NCBI GenBank assembly: GCA_021773975.1
Contig: JAJFJN010000020.1
Location: forward strand, 1-33,786
From: Gammaproteobacteria bacterium
GTDB taxonomy: Bacteria; Pseudomonadota; Gammaproteobacteria; Chromatiales; Chromatiaceae
Length of the DNA: 33,786 nucleotides
Reading direction: 5' to 3'
Shown: piece by piece, positions 17,863 to 27,823 of the stretch
Layout: the number at the start of each line of letters is the position of its first letter
How positions within the stretch are numbered: the first letter of the stretch is position 1
Made by a program: the position numbers and the translations under genes
The notes under the pieces: generated by a model
What the model was told of the DNA's origin: nothing
What the model saw: only the letters and a program-made list of their open reading frames with translations
The model's database searches: none

Positions 17863-19266
17863 ATGAACGCACCGACAAAGGATTACATAGTCGCTGATAT
17901 GACCCTGGCTGAATGGGGTCACAAAGAGCTTCGCATCGCAGAGACTGAGATGCCAGGCCTAATGAGCATCCGCAAGAAGTATGCGGATGAGCAACCCCTC
18001 AAAGGTGCCCGCATCGCTGGCAGCCTGCACATGACCATCCAAACCGCCGTACTCATCGAGAGCCTCATCGCTCTGGGTGCTGAGGTTCGCTGGGCATCAT
18101 GCAACATTTTCTCCACCCAGGATCACGCTGCTGCTGCTATTGCTGATCAAGACATTCCTGTCTTTGCCATCAAAGGCGAGACCCTGGAAGACTATTGGGA
18201 CTACACCCATCGCATCATGGAGTGGCATGACGGCGGCACCCCTAACATGATTCTGGATGACGGAGGGGATGCCACTTCACTGGTTATTCTTGGCTCCAAA
18301 GCTGAGCAGGATATCTCAGTATTGGACAACCCAGGCAGTGAAGAGGAGACCATCCTCTACGCGGCTATCCGTAAACGTCTACAGAGCGATGCCACCTTCT
18401 ACTCACGTATCAAGGCCAATATCCAAGGCGTGACCGAAGAGACCACCACTGGCGTACACCGACTCTATCAGATGATGGAGAAAGGAGATCTTCCATTCCC
18501 TGCCATCAACGTCAACGACTCCGTCACCAAATCCAAATTCGACAACCTCTACGGTTGCCGTGAATCTTTAGTCGATGGCATCAAACGTGCGACCGATGTA
18601 ATGATCGCCGGTAAGATTGCCATTGTTTTGGGTTATGGCGACGTGGGCAAAGGCTGTGCACAATCCCTTCGTGGCCTGGGTGCTACCGTCTGTGTAACAG
18701 AGGTTGACCCTATCTGCGCCCTACAGGCTGCAATGGAAGGTTACCGAGTAGTGACCATGGATGAAGCCTGCAGCCAGGGTAATATCTTTGTTACTACCAC
18801 CGGCAACTTCAACGTCATCACTCATGACCACATGGTGCAGATGAAGAATGAATCCATCGTCTGTAACATTGGCCACTTTGATAACGAGATCGAAGTCGCT
18901 GAGATGCGTCAGTACAATTGGGATAATATTAAACCTCAGGTAGACCACATCATCTTCCCTGACGGCAAACGCATTACCCTGCTGGCTGAAGGCCGACTGG
19001 TAAATCTAGGCTGCGCCACTGGTCACCCCAGCTTCGTCATGTCCAACTCCTTCACCAATCAGGTACTGGCTCAGATTGAGCTTTTCTGCCGCCCTGAAAA
19101 CTATGAGAACGAAGTCTATGTCTTGCCTAAAAAGCTGGATGAAGAGGTCGCCCGACTACACTTGGATAAGATTGGTGTCCAGCTCACCACGCTGACTCAG
19201 GAGCAGGCCGATTATATTGGTGTGCCAGTAGAAGGCCCCTACAAACCTGAGCATTACCGTTATTAA
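17863..19266 (+). CDS. ahcY: S-adenosylhomocysteine hydrolase (adenosylhomocysteinase)
   Basis: This NAD-containing cytoplasmic enzyme splits S-adenosylhomocysteine into adenosine and homocysteine, relieving product inhibition of methyltransferases. At 467 residues it is the long bacterial form with the roughly 40-residue insert. Visible motifs include [15 protein letters not shown] and [17 protein letters not shown] in the substrate domain, [12 protein letters not shown], the NAD-binding [15 protein letters not shown], and the C-terminal PYKPEHYRY ending. An AGGAG ribosome site precedes the ATG. It is preceded by an SAH riboswitch and followed by metF, which reuses homocysteine through methionine synthesis. 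Confidence 0.98.
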   Translation: MNAPTKDYIVADMTLAEWGHKELRIAETEMPGLMSIRKKYADEQPLKGARIAGSLHMTIQTAVLIESLIALGAEVRWASCNIFSTQDHAAAAIADQDIPVFAIKGETLEDYWDYTHRIMEWHDGGTPNMILDDGGDATSLVILGSKAEQDISVLDNPGSEEETILYAAIRKRLQSDATFYSRIKANIQGVTEETTTGVHRLYQMMEKGDLPFPAINVNDSVTKSKFDNLYGCRESLVDGIKRATDVMIAGKIAIVLGYGDVGKGCAQSLRGLGATVCVTEVDPICALQAAMEGYRVVTMDEACSQGNIFVTTTGNFNVITHDHMVQMKNESIVCNIGHFDNEIEVAEMRQYNWDNIKPQVDHIIFPDGKRITLLAEGRLVNLGCATGHPSFVMSNSFTNQVLAQIELFCRPENYENEVYVLPKKLDEEVARLHLDKIGVQLTTLTQEQADYIGVPVEGPYKPEHYRY

Positions 19267-19287
19267 TAACAGTAATTAGCATCATCA

Positions 19288-19322
19288 GGAGGGTGCTGCA
19301 GAGAGCACCTGCTGCACCCTCC
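19288..19322 (+). promoter_or_regulatory. Competing hairpins in the ahcY-metF leader
   Basis: GGAGGGTGC (19288-19296) pairs perfectly with GCACCCTCC (19314-19322). The overlapping GGTGCT (19292-19297) can instead pair with AGCACC (19304-19309) around a 6-nt loop. The two stems share bases and exclude each other. There is no T-run. It may be a processing, stability or switching element. Confidence 0.45.
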
Positions 19323-19361
19323 CCTTCACTAGCCGCCACTTGCAACTTGGTACTTAGACCT

Positions 19362-20231
19362 ATGGAATCTCAAAAAAAATATCAGCCGACCTATAGCTTT
19401 GAAGTCTTTCCCGCCAAAACGGAACAGGGCGCAGAAAAACTTCGTGGCGTATGCAACCAACTGATGAAGGTGAATCCACTCTACATCTCAGTAACCTATG
19501 GCGCTGGCGGTACGACACGGGATCGCACCATTGGTACTGTGCTGGAGATTCAAAAAGCAGGAGTGAATGCGGCACCTCACCTCTCCTGCATAGGCTCTTC
19601 TAAAGAAGAGATACTGGAGCTGCTTGAACTCTACAAACAGAATGGTATTGATCGTATCGTGGCGCTTCGCGGCGATCTACCTTCCGGTATGGGCGCTGGT
19701 GAAACGGGGGATTTTCGTTATGCCAATGAGTTGGTTGAATTTATTCGTCGTGAAACAGGTGATCACTTCTACCTTGAGGTCGCTGCCTATCCAGAATTCC
19801 ATCCACAGGCAACGAACGCTCAAGCTGATCTGAAAAATTTTAAACGTAAGATTGAAGCTGGTGCCAACGGAGCCATCACCCAATATTTTTTCAATGCTGA
19901 TGCCTATCTTAGTTTTGTGGATGATTGTGAAAAACTGGGGGTTGATACCCCCATCATGCCAGGCATTATGCCCATCACCAATTTCACCCAACTGGCCCGC
20001 TTTTCAGATGGTTGCGGCACAGAGATCCCACGCTGGTTACGCAAACGGCTAGAGGATTATGGTGATGACCTGGATAGCATCCGTAGTCTGGGACTAGATG
20101 TGATCAGCAGCATGTGCCAACGCTTATTGGATGAAGGCGCACCCGGTCTACATTTCTACTCGATGAATCAGGCTGAACCTGTACTTGGCATCTGGAAAAA
20201 CCTAGGGCTGCCTGGGGCTGAGCTGATTTAA
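19362..20231 (+). CDS. metF: 5,10-methylenetetrahydrofolate reductase
   Basis: This flavoenzyme reduces 5,10-methylene-THF to 5-methyl-THF, the methyl donor for remethylating homocysteine. I place the start at the ATG at 19362 (MESQKKYQPTYSFEVFPAK), giving 289 residues, the usual bacterial length. A GTG at 19293 would add 23 residues that read through a leader hairpin. Family motifs include YSFEVFPAKTEQG, SVTYGAGGTTRDRT, RGDLP, the EVAAYPEFHP segment, and GANGAITQYFFNAD. It lies 95 nt after ahcY and is probably under the same riboswitch. Its own ribosome site is weak. Confidence 0.96.
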   Translation: MESQKKYQPTYSFEVFPAKTEQGAEKLRGVCNQLMKVNPLYISVTYGAGGTTRDRTIGTVLEIQKAGVNAAPHLSCIGSSKEEILELLELYKQNGIDRIVALRGDLPSGMGAGETGDFRYANELVEFIRRETGDHFYLEVAAYPEFHPQATNAQADLKNFKRKIEAGANGAITQYFFNADAYLSFVDDCEKLGVDTPIMPGIMPITNFTQLARFSDGCGTEIPRWLRKRLEDYGDDLDSIRSLGLDVISSMCQRLLDEGAPGLHFYSMNQAEPVLGIWKNLGLPGAELI

Positions 20232-20233
20232 TA

Positions 20234-20249
20234 ATCACTTCGAAGTGAT
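20234..20249. promoter_or_regulatory. Perfect 16-bp palindrome over a start codon
   Basis: ATCACTTCGAAGTGAT is a perfect palindrome that begins 3 bp after the metF stop and includes the A and T of the next gene's ATG (20248). It could be an operator, or in RNA a hairpin hiding the start codon. Confidence 0.6.
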
Positions 20250-21399
20250 GCCGACAAACCCACTACCCAGGCTACTGGCCAGCCTGGCTATCATCAGCCT
20301 GATCAGTGCTGCTATTGGGCTTATACTGCCAAGGGTATCTGACCTTCCAGCAGTAGCGCCTCTGCATATGATATTAGCATTGGGAGTTATGCCCCTGATC
20401 CTGGGGGCAATCAGCTACTTCATCCCTGTGCTCACCCGAACCAGCTCACCAGAACCTCTTGTTCTGCTATCACCTATTGGGGCGCTCATTGCCGGTCTAC
20501 TGGTGACACTCAGTCTGTCACTGACTTATAAACTCTATCCCGTTGCTGCAGGCATTGCCGTGCTAGCGGCAGGTAGGCTGCTCTGGTGGTCTCAGCAAAG
20601 AGCAAAGGCCACACTGGGTCGTCCTCACCCTGGATTGCTCTGGTATCAGTTGGCATTAGGCGCACTCATTCTTGGCCTGTTGATTATCACCTTAGCTGCA
20701 CTCTGGCCTGAGCAGTGGTTACCACTCAAGCGACTGCATCTGCATATCAATACGTTGGGTTTTGTTGGATTGACTGCTCTAGGAACTCTACGCGTGCTGC
20801 TTCCCACAGTGGGTGGTTTTCCTGACCCACAAGCCGGCCTCTGGCTGATGAAGGAGTGGCGTTGGCTGGTTGCAGGCACCTTATTGATTGCAACAGGTGC
20901 CACTTGGTCAACCCTGCTGGCTGAGATTGGCCTGCTGCTGTGGTTGATCTCTCTAGTGCGAATGATTCAGGGGTTGCTCAAAGCTCACCAAGGCAAGCTC
21001 TGGCAATGGCATGGGGCAGCTATCTCTTTGATCGCAGCAGTAATTGGACTGGTACTCAGTCTGATAAGCGGCGCGCTGCACGGACATGGGATGCTCCCCA
21101 CCTCGCAAGCAAGCGAAGCCTTTGTTATTGCCTTCCTTCTACCACTGGTTACGGGTGCTGCCACCCACCTATTACCACTTTGGCTACTACAGAGCCAACC
21201 AGAAAAGCAAAAACAGCTGCGAGAGCAGCTTGGTTATCTCAGTGCTGTTCGTGGTTTGGCTTTTCTGATTGCAGGCGTGCTAACACTAGCATCACAACCC
21301 TTGGCTTTTTTAATCGCTATTGCAGCACTGTGCCAATTCTTTATTCAGCTGGCGCGTCCACTGGAAATTGCTGCCATTGAGGATGAAAATAGCAAATAA
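20248..21399 (+). CDS. Polytopic membrane protein with histidine motifs (heme-copper-oxidase/NnrS-like pattern)
   Basis: This 383-residue, very hydrophobic protein has about eleven or twelve predicted helices and no soluble domain. Three segments share a layout of His in or near a helix and a conserved LP end. They are PLHMILALGVM...YFIPVLT (H40), LHLHINTLGFVGLTALGTLRVLLP (H164, H166), and a late segment with H278/H280 (LHGHG) and ATHLLPLW (H307). Paired helix histidines of this kind resemble cytochrome oxidase subunit I/NnrS-type metal or heme sites, but I cannot name the family securely. A GTG just before the ATG is an alternative start. It follows metF by 16 nt and is convergent with der, 5 bp apart. 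A link to C1 metabolism is not implied. Confidence 0.75.
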   Translation: MPTNPLPRLLASLAIISLISAAIGLILPRVSDLPAVAPLHMILALGVMPLILGAISYFIPVLTRTSSPEPLVLLSPIGALIAGLLVTLSLSLTYKLYPVAAGIAVLAAGRLLWWSQQRAKATLGRPHPGLLWYQLALGALILGLLIITLAALWPEQWLPLKRLHLHINTLGFVGLTALGTLRVLLPTVGGFPDPQAGLWLMKEWRWLVAGTLLIATGATWSTLLAEIGLLLWLISLVRMIQGLLKAHQGKLWQWHGAAISLIAAVIGLVLSLISGALHGHGMLPTSQASEAFVIAFLLPLVTGAATHLLPLWLLQSQPEKQKQLREQLGYLSAVRGLAFLIAGVLTLASQPLAFLIAIAALCQFFIQLARPLEIAAIEDENSK

Positions 21400-21404
21400 C
21401 GGCT

Positions 21405-22799
21405 CTACTTCTTCTGCTTTTTCACCGGCTTTTTAAGACGCTGACCTTTACTCTTCAACCGTTCCACCAACTTATTTTTGTGGCCTTCATAAGGGTTGCT
21501 GCCTGATTTAAATGTCAAGCGGATAGGTGTTCCTGAAAGTTTAAGCACTTTACGAAAACGGGCAATCAGGTAACGCACATAGGTTTTTGGCACAGAATCC
21601 GTCTGATTACCATGAATAACAATAATGGGTGGATTTTGCCCACCTTGGTGAGCATAGCGCAGTTTTATACGTCGACCATGAACCAGTGGTGGTTGATGCT
21701 CTGTCACGGCTCGTTCAAGGATACGGGTCAACTCAGGCGTTGGTAGATTTCGCGTAGCATTGGCATAGGCCTTCTCCACCGATTTAAATAGGTTCCCCAC
21801 ACCGGAACCATGCAGGGCCGAGACAAAGCGTTGCTCCGCAAAATCAAGAAACGGTAGTCTCCGCTCGAGCTCATCCTTAATGCGGTCTCGTTGATCTGAC
21901 TGTAGACCATCCCACTTATTAACAACAACAACCAATGCCCGGCCGCTATCTAAAACATGTCCGGCCAAGGTGGCATCCTGCTCACTGATCTCCTGATGTG
22001 CGTCCAATACCAGTAACACTACATTGGATCGCTCAATAGCCTGCAGGGTTTTAATGATACTGAACTTCTCAACCATATCATCGATACGGGAGCGGCGGCG
22101 TACACCAGCAGTGTCAATCAGGGTATAGCGCTTACCATCACGCTCGAAGGGAATAAATACGCTGTCTCTGGTGGTTCCTGGGCGATCAAAGGTGATAACC
22201 CGCTCTTCACCCAGCATCCGGTTGACCATGGTGGATTTACCCACATTAGGACGGCCAACAAAGGCGATCTTGATACCATCATCAGAACCATCTTCATCTT
22301 CATCTGGCTCTGGAAAAGTCTCCAGCACACTGTTAATCAGTGCGACAACACCCTGTCCATGGGCGGCTGAAATCGAGCATGGCTCACCCAATCCAAGGGC
22401 ATGAAATTCAGCAATGGCAATATCTTTATCTATTCCCTCACTCTTATTCACTACAGGCAGGATAGGTTTTCCGGTGCGCCTAAGCTTATCAGCAACCTGC
22501 TCATCACCTGGGTTAAAACCATCCCGTGCATCCAGCAGAAAAAAGACATGATCCGCTTCTGAAATAGCCTGCTGTACCTGATCCAACATCAAGGCATCAA
22601 TCCCATCTGCCTCATCAGCAATACCACCCGTATCAACCACTAGGTATGGACGATTACCAATCTTACCAATACCATACTGTCGATCACGCGTGAGTCCCGG
22701 CTGATCTGCAACTAAGGCATCACGACTACGCGTCAGGCGATTAAAGAGGGTTGATTTACCCACATTGGGCCGCCCTACCAAGGCGATAACAGGTAACAC
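21405..22799 (-). CDS. der: Ribosome-assembly GTPase Der (EngA)
   Basis: This essential double-GTPase acts in 50S ribosomal subunit maturation. The 464 residues contain two G domains. The first has [12 protein letters not shown] at about 8, DTGG and NKSE; the second has [12 protein letters not shown] at about 180, DTAGVRRRS and NKWD. A KH-like C-terminal domain follows, with a lysine-rich tail ([14 protein letters not shown]). An acidic linker ([11 protein letters not shown]) joins the two G domains. It is the last gene of the ndk-to-der block and starts 22 nt after the bamB stop. Its 3' end faces the upstream membrane-protein gene with only 5 bp between stops. Confidence 0.98.
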   Translation of the reverse strand: MLPVIALVGRPNVGKSTLFNRLTRSRDALVADQPGLTRDRQYGIGKIGNRPYLVVDTGGIADEADGIDALMLDQVQQAISEADHVFFLLDARDGFNPGDEQVADKLRRTGKPILPVVNKSEGIDKDIAIAEFHALGLGEPCSISAAHGQGVVALINSVLETFPEPDEDEDGSDDGIKIAFVGRPNVGKSTMVNRMLGEERVITFDRPGTTRDSVFIPFERDGKRYTLIDTAGVRRRSRIDDMVEKFSIIKTLQAIERSNVVLLVLDAHQEISEQDATLAGHVLDSGRALVVVVNKWDGLQSDQRDRIKDELERRLPFLDFAEQRFVSALHGSGVGNLFKSVEKAYANATRNLPTPELTRILERAVTEHQPPLVHGRRIKLRYAHQGGQNPPIIVIHGNQTDSVPKTYVRYLIARFRKVLKLSGTPIRLTFKSGSNPYEGHKNKLVERLKSKGQRLKKPVKKQKK

Positions 22800-22821
22800 A
22801 GAATAGAATCCTTAGACTAAA

Positions 22822-23988
22822 TTAATTGGGACTACGAAATGCAGCTAGTTTGCCATCATCTCCGTAGATATAGGCAACACCATCTTGAATAATAGGGGGT
22901 GTGCTAATTGGAGCACTACCCACGCGAGTACGGGCAACTAAGCTGCCATCCTCACTGGAAAGCCAATGTATATAACCTTCCAAATCCCCCACTAAAACGA
23001 AGTTACCTAGCACTGCCGGGGCAGAAAGTCTGCGTGCATGTAGTTTTTTCTGTTTCCACAACGCAGCGCCATTACGAGGGTCAACTGCCCACACTTGGTC
23101 TTCAGCATCAGAGATGTAGACCTGAAGCATATCAGCACCCACACCGGCATGGGAGGACATATTCCTACGCCAAAGTACAACACCGGTATCCAATGAAACC
23201 GCGGCCAAATCACCTTGGTATGTGGCTGCATAAACAACACCATCAACAACTACAAGTTCACCATCAATATCTACCATACGTTCCAATTCAGTACGGCCTG
23301 ATGAAATGCTGATACTGCTCTCCCACAACAGCTCACCTGAGAGCAGATTGAAGGAGATCAGCTTGCCGCTAGCAAAACCACAGATTACTTTGTTATCTCT
23401 GATAACAGGGGAGCTACTACCGCGTAGCGATAGCACTGGCACTGAGCGTTTAAAATCCCAAACCTTCTCACCATCGGTGGCACTAAGACCAAATAGGTTG
23501 CCATCCATTGTATGTACAACAACCCGCCCATCTGCCGCCTTAGGCACTGACAATATTTCACTACTTAGACGTGTACGCCATCTCTCCTGGCCAGTGATAG
23601 CATCCAACGCAACCAGATCGCCATCTCGACTGCCTACCAGTACTAAACCATCCCCAGCACCTGGACCACCAGAGAGCGCCAGCTCAGTATCAGTCTCCCA
23701 AATGCGATTGCCATCGGCTGCATTAAGCGCTTTAACATTGCCTTTACTATCTGCAACAAAGACTCTGTCATTATGCACATAGGGAACCAACTGAAGTCGT
23801 TGGCCATCAGTGCCTTTACCAACTGAAGCCGTCCATAGTGTTTGAACGCCAATATCAGTGGTTATCTCAACCAATTCAGCTGGAGGATCAACATTATCTT
23901 CACTCGCAAACCATTCTGTCGGACTCATCATTGAGCCACACCCTGCCAGTAACAGGGTTAGGATAAGAGCAGTTATTCTGTACAGCAT
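22822..23988 (-). CDS. bamB: Outer-membrane assembly lipoprotein BamB
   Basis: This periplasm-facing lipoprotein of the BAM complex helps insert beta-barrel proteins into the outer membrane. The 388 residues begin with a lipoprotein signal peptide whose lipobox is LLAGC, giving C17 as the acylated cysteine. The rest is an eight-bladed beta-propeller of PQQ-like repeats: WTASVGKG, ALNAADGNRIWE, ALDAITGQERWR, GLSATDGEKVWD, AVSLDTGVVLWRR, AVDPRNGAALWK and WLSSEDGSLVAR. Length and order are normal. It lies between yfgM and der, its standard place in gammaproteobacteria. Confidence 0.97.
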   Translation of the reverse strand: MLYRITALILTLLLAGCGSMMSPTEWFASEDNVDPPAELVEITTDIGVQTLWTASVGKGTDGQRLQLVPYVHNDRVFVADSKGNVKALNAADGNRIWETDTELALSGGPGAGDGLVLVGSRDGDLVALDAITGQERWRTRLSSEILSVPKAADGRVVVHTMDGNLFGLSATDGEKVWDFKRSVPVLSLRGSSSPVIRDNKVICGFASGKLISFNLLSGELLWESSISISSGRTELERMVDIDGELVVVDGVVYAATYQGDLAAVSLDTGVVLWRRNMSSHAGVGADMLQVYISDAEDQVWAVDPRNGAALWKQKKLHARRLSAPAVLGNFVLVGDLEGYIHWLSSEDGSLVARTRVGSAPISTPPIIQDGVAYIYGDDGKLAAFRSPN

Positions 23989-24006
23989 CTACTTCAAACC
24001 TCAAGA

Positions 24007-24639
24007 TTAATTAATGGCGGCTACAGCCAAATCATCCAGTTTCATCTGTACTAATTCTGCATCGCCTACCTTATTGTCCAAGGCTTCCTGATATAATTTA
24101 CGTGCAGTTTCCTTATCATTATTGGCCAATGCAATATCACCTTGCAGTTGAGCAAACTCACCAGCAAAGGCATCTTTTGATGCTTCACTTGCCAGCTTGG
24201 CTGCACCCGCAACATCGCCTTCACTCAATTTTATACGAGCCAAACGAAGACGTGCAATCTGCTTGATAGCAGGCTCACTGCTACTCCCCATCACCCAGCT
24301 TAGCTGATCTTGTGCCGCAGCTGCATCACCCTGTTCTAAATGCTGACGTGCCATGCTAAGTGCGGCAAATTGGGCATATGCACTTTTGCTCTGTTTAGAG
24401 ATAAGTAACTCAGCCTGCTTTGCAGCTGATTCTATATTCCCTGTATTGATAGCCATGCTGAGCTGCTGGTATTGGGCGGAGGTTTGCTCTGCAATAGATG
24501 TTTGATGCTGTGTCCAGGCTTGCCACCCCACAATGCCACCCAACCCAAGGACAACACCCGCAACTGCGGCCTTGCCATTTTCCTTCCACCACTTTTTCAG
24601 GGCTTCTACTTGTTCTTCATCTGACTGATATGCACTCAT
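24007..24639 (-). CDS. yfgM: YfgM-family ancillary translocon/tetratricopeptide protein
   Basis: This 210-residue single-pass inner-membrane protein has a short cytoplasmic N-terminus (SDEEQVEALKKWWKENG), one helix at about 23-41 (AAVAGVVLGLGGIVGWQAW), and a periplasmic tetratricopeptide-like alpha domain of about 165 residues. In E. coli YfgM sits at the SecYEG translocon with PpiD and influences the Rcs stress response; that role is carried over from the family. The position between hisS and bamB is the conserved one. Spacings of 12 and 18 nt to its neighbours suggest one operon. Confidence 0.95.
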   Translation of the reverse strand: MSAYQSDEEQVEALKKWWKENGKAAVAGVVLGLGGIVGWQAWTQHQTSIAEQTSAQYQQLSMAINTGNIESAAKQAELLISKQSKSAYAQFAALSMARQHLEQGDAAAAQDQLSWVMGSSSEPAIKQIARLRLARIKLSEGDVAGAAKLASEASKDAFAGEFAQLQGDIALANNDKETARKLYQEALDNKVGDAELVQMKLDDLAVAAIN

Positions 24640-24651
24640 GTTCCATTCTCT

Positions 24652-25914
24652 TTACTTTTTAAAAAATTCAGCCAACTGATCCAACGCTATCTCTTGCTGT
24701 TCAGCCTGCTCACGAAGGTTCTTAACACTCACTATACCTTTTTCCAGTTCATCATCACCCAAGATCAGCGCGTAGCGCGCACCACTTCGATCTGCTTTTT
24801 TAAACTGACTCTTAAATCCCCCACCACCACAGTGCGTTATTAGGCGCAAATCGGGCAATTGATCACGCAGCTTTTCTGCCAACAATAACCCTTGCCGTTG
24901 AGGCTCATCTCCCATTAAAACAAGATAGGCATCAACCTGCGCTTCAGGTTCAATATTAGTCTCTTCCAGCAGAGCTACCAATCGTTCAACACCCATGGCA
25001 AACCCAACGGCTGTGGTTGCATGTCCACCGAGTTGCTCTACCAGGCCATCATAACGACCGCCAGCACAGACTGTACCTTGTGCACCTAAACGATCTGTCA
25101 CCCATTCAAATACCGTGCGCGCATAATAATCCAGCCCCCTTACCAAACGGGGATTGATGACATAATCGACACCCGTGGCCTCAAGCCCTGCACAAATTAC
25201 ATCAAAATGCGCACGGGATTCATCGCCCAAATGATCCATCAATGTAGGCGCTGCTGCAATCAGCTCACGCATATCAGGATTTTTGGAGTCAAGAATGCGT
25301 AGCGGGTTACCATCCAAACGCCGGCGACTATCTTCATCCAGCTGGTCCAGATTGGATGAGAGATACTCGACTAGAATCTCCCGATAGGCCAAACGTTCAT
25401 CAGCTGTACCCAAGCTATTAATCTGTAACTCCAATCCGTCACTTAGCCCTAAAGCCTGCCAAATGCGATGGGTAATCAGAATCAACTCAAGATCAATATC
25501 TGGACCCGCCATGCCAAAGGTCTCAACACCAATCTGCTGAAACTGACGATAGCGTCCTTTTTGTGGCCGCTCATGACGAAACATAGGGCCTTGGTACCAA
25601 AGCCGTTGCAGCTGATTGTATAACAAACCATTTTCAATACCGGCGCGTACACAACTTGCCGTCCCTTCAGGTCGTAATGTCAGACTATCACCATTGCGAT
25701 CTTCAAAGGTGTACATCTCCTTTTCAACAATATCGGTAACCTCGCCGATCGAGCGTTTGAACAGCTCAGTCTGCTCCACCAATGGCATGCGAATCTCTTG
25801 ATAACCGTAACGTTCGAGCACATCTCGCACTCGATCCTCCAGTAGTTGCCAGAGTGGTGTCTGACTCGGCAGAATATCATGCATACCACGGATGGCTTGA
25901 ACATTTTTTGCCAT
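24652..25914 (-). CDS. hisS: Histidyl-tRNA synthetase
   Basis: This class II aminoacyl-tRNA synthetase charges tRNA-His. The 420 residues are standard. It starts [16 protein letters not shown], typical of HisRS. Motif 2 is [20 protein letters not shown]. The histidine-specific motifs [15 protein letters not shown] and [14 protein letters not shown] are intact. Motif 3 ([13 protein letters not shown]) precedes the C-terminal anticodon-binding domain (about 325-420). No good ribosome site is visible. The 41-nt gap to rodZ is where ispG is normally found in gammaproteobacteria, and it is missing here. Confidence 0.98.
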   Translation of the reverse strand: MAKNVQAIRGMHDILPSQTPLWQLLEDRVRDVLERYGYQEIRMPLVEQTELFKRSIGEVTDIVEKEMYTFEDRNGDSLTLRPEGTASCVRAGIENGLLYNQLQRLWYQGPMFRHERPQKGRYRQFQQIGVETFGMAGPDIDLELILITHRIWQALGLSDGLELQINSLGTADERLAYREILVEYLSSNLDQLDEDSRRRLDGNPLRILDSKNPDMRELIAAAPTLMDHLGDESRAHFDVICAGLEATGVDYVINPRLVRGLDYYARTVFEWVTDRLGAQGTVCAGGRYDGLVEQLGGHATTAVGFAMGVERLVALLEETNIEPEAQVDAYLVLMGDEPQRQGLLLAEKLRDQLPDLRLITHCGGGGFKSQFKKADRSGARYALILGDDELEKGIVSVKNLREQAEQQEIALDQLAEFFKK

Positions 25915-25955
25915 AAAATAAAAATCCGAATATAAATATAGAGGCGCGTTAAAAA

Positions 25956-27041
25956 TCAGGGATTTGAAATATCTTCAGCTTGAAGAACAAAGCGAGCAAC
26001 ATTGCCCGTGGAGTGTGCTTCAATATCAAACTCCTGCCCTTTGACTGTCAAGGTAGCTGCTTGGCTATTACCCAATATAAAACTGTAAGGAGGCTCCCCG
26101 CCTAATACATGGCGCTCACCTTTTTGCATATTCCCCAGTAGTTTATAGCTATTATTGAATCCACGGATTTCTGTCCAACAGGCATCAGAAAACTCAACCA
26201 CTATGCTGTTGGCATAATTGATGGAGGACGATGTTATCTGTTCAGTAATATCAGCCGCGCTGATCACTGGATCCAACTCAAGCTCCTGAGCTGCGGCGAT
26301 CTCATCTGTCACACCAGCCTCTATTTCTTCAGCTTCAACAACAGAAGCAACCTGATCATCCAATGTGTCATTTTCAACAACTTCAGCTGGCAAATAACTG
26401 GAGGGGAGCGCCTCTTGTATGCTTACCGTCTGGCTATCATCTGAAACAACAGCCTCAGATTGTGGTTCAGCTTCTGATATTGTTGCTGACTTAATAGCTA
26501 CTAATTCCAAAGGATGTTGCTCACCCTGATTCTCTTCACTTAGAGACAGGTCACCTTCAAGCTTTATATCCTGAGTTGTAGCAGGCTGACTCTCTTCTGC
26601 TTGCCCTATAGGCCACTGCATACCACCCTGCCACCATATAACAAGCAGCGCCATCAACCCAAGCACTATAAACCATGTTATTAGCCGCACAATGGCATGA
26701 CTACCGCTTATCTTTGGTTTTATTGGAGAACCTGCAAGTGGGCCATTTTTTTTATTACGTTTATGAGGCTCCTGCTGCTTATACGCCTTTAATAGCGGCT
26801 CTTCTGGAATATCCAGTAATCGCGCGTATTTACGCAAATAACCTTGAATAAAAACTGGGCTGGGTAATGCATCACTGTCATCCTCTTCCAATGCCGCAAT
26901 GATATTTTCTTTAAGATGCATTCCATCCGCCACTTCAGCACGGCCTAAATTAAGCGCCTCCCGACTTTTGCGTAGATATTCTCCTACTCCATCTTCAAGA
27001 GGTGTCTCAACCTCCACCTCATCTATTGGCGTAGCATTCAT
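25956..27041 (-). CDS. rodZ: Cytoskeleton protein RodZ
   Basis: This inner-membrane protein links MreB to the elongation machinery and sets rod shape. The 361 residues follow the family layout. A cytoplasmic helix-turn-helix (about 18-90) has [27 protein letters not shown] and [16 protein letters not shown] basic juxtamembrane stretch leads to a single helix at about 119-138 ([20 protein letters not shown]). A long acidic, low-complexity periplasmic linker follows (about 145-270), then the C-terminal DUF4115 domain ([15 protein letters not shown] ... [11 protein letters not shown]). Its start overlaps the pilF stop by 4 nt. Confidence 0.96.
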   Translation of the reverse strand: MNATPIDEVEVETPLEDGVGEYLRKSREALNLGRAEVADGMHLKENIIAALEEDDSDALPSPVFIQGYLRKYARLLDIPEEPLLKAYKQQEPHKRNKKNGPLAGSPIKPKISGSHAIVRLITWFIVLGLMALLVIWWQGGMQWPIGQAEESQPATTQDIKLEGDLSLSEENQGEQHPLELVAIKSATISEAEPQSEAVVSDDSQTVSIQEALPSSYLPAEVVENDTLDDQVASVVEAEEIEAGVTDEIAAAQELELDPVISAADITEQITSSSINYANSIVVEFSDACWTEIRGFNNSYKLLGNMQKGERHVLGGEPPYSFILGNSQAATLTVKGQEFDIEAHSTGNVARFVLQAEDISNP

Positions 27042-27823
27042 CTTGTCGTTGCCCCCTCAAAAATACGCATCTCTTCAGAATCTGGAAACTTGGCACGTAA
27101 TAGTAATTCATAGCTGGCTAACGTATCTAAATCACCCAATTCACGCTCTATACGAATCCCCAACCAAAGCGTTTCCGCAGTATGCTGTCCCACTTCAATA
27201 TAACGCTGTAGATATCCTCGAGCAGAGAGATAGTTGTTTTTTTCAACACTGATCTTTACCATCTGTTGCAGTGCAGTTGGAAACTTTGAATTCACCCTCA
27301 ACGCCTGGCGATAATATGTTTCAGCCTGATCTATATTACCCTGGCGCATAGAACAGATACCCGCATTGGTCAATGCCACTTCTGGGGTGGGATACAGTGC
27401 ATTTTTCAATGCTGCCATAAAGTGCTTATTGGCCTCTTGATACCGCTTCTGCTTACAAAGAAAGCTGCCATAGGCATTAAGAATAAAGGGGTCGTTGGAA
27501 TTAAGATCAAGTGCTTTTTTATAGTGCTGCTCAGCTAAACTGGTCTCACCTAAACGCTCATAAATCAGCGCAATAATATTATTGGCATCAGCACTCGCTG
27601 GATCCAATTCCAGTCCACGCTTAACTTTAGCTAAAGCAACATCAATCTTGCCTCGCTGTAGATAAGCAATCGACATTTTTACATAAACATCAGCTGCACT
27701 TGGGGCCTTCTCATCCTGACTTAGCCCACCCATATCTTCATCTGTACGCGTGCCATTCGGCGCACAGCCAAAAATAACCAAACAAATAGAAAGGACAGCA
27801 ACCGTCAGGGCTCTTTTTTTCAC
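27038..27823 (-). CDS. pilF: Type IV pilus biogenesis lipoprotein PilF/PilW
   Basis: This outer-membrane lipoprotein is the pilotin that helps the type IV pilus secretin PilQ insert and multimerise. The 261 residues begin with a signal peptide ending VIFGC, giving lipidated C20. The mature protein is a chain of tetratricopeptide repeats: [78 protein letters not shown]. It overlaps both rlmN (upstream) and rodZ (downstream) by 4 nt, so all three are translationally coupled. No other pilus gene is in the window. Confidence 0.95.
   Translation of the reverse strand: MKKRALTVAVLSICLVIFGCAPNGTRTDEDMGGLSQDEKAPSAADVYVKMSIAYLQRGKIDVALAKVKRGLELDPASADANNIIALIYERLGETSLAEQHYKKALDLNSNDPFILNAYGSFLCKQKRYQEANKHFMAALKNALYPTPEVALTNAGICSMRQGNIDQAETYYRQALRVNSKFPTALQQMVKISVEKNNYLSARGYLQRYIEVGQHTAETLWLGIRIERELGDLDTLASYELLLRAKFPDSEEMRIFEGATTR

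Noticed and set aside
19293-19361. GTG-started N-terminal extension of metF
   Set aside because: It reads through a strong leader hairpin, the AGGAGG directly abuts the GTG with no spacing, and the internal ATG gives the normal family length.
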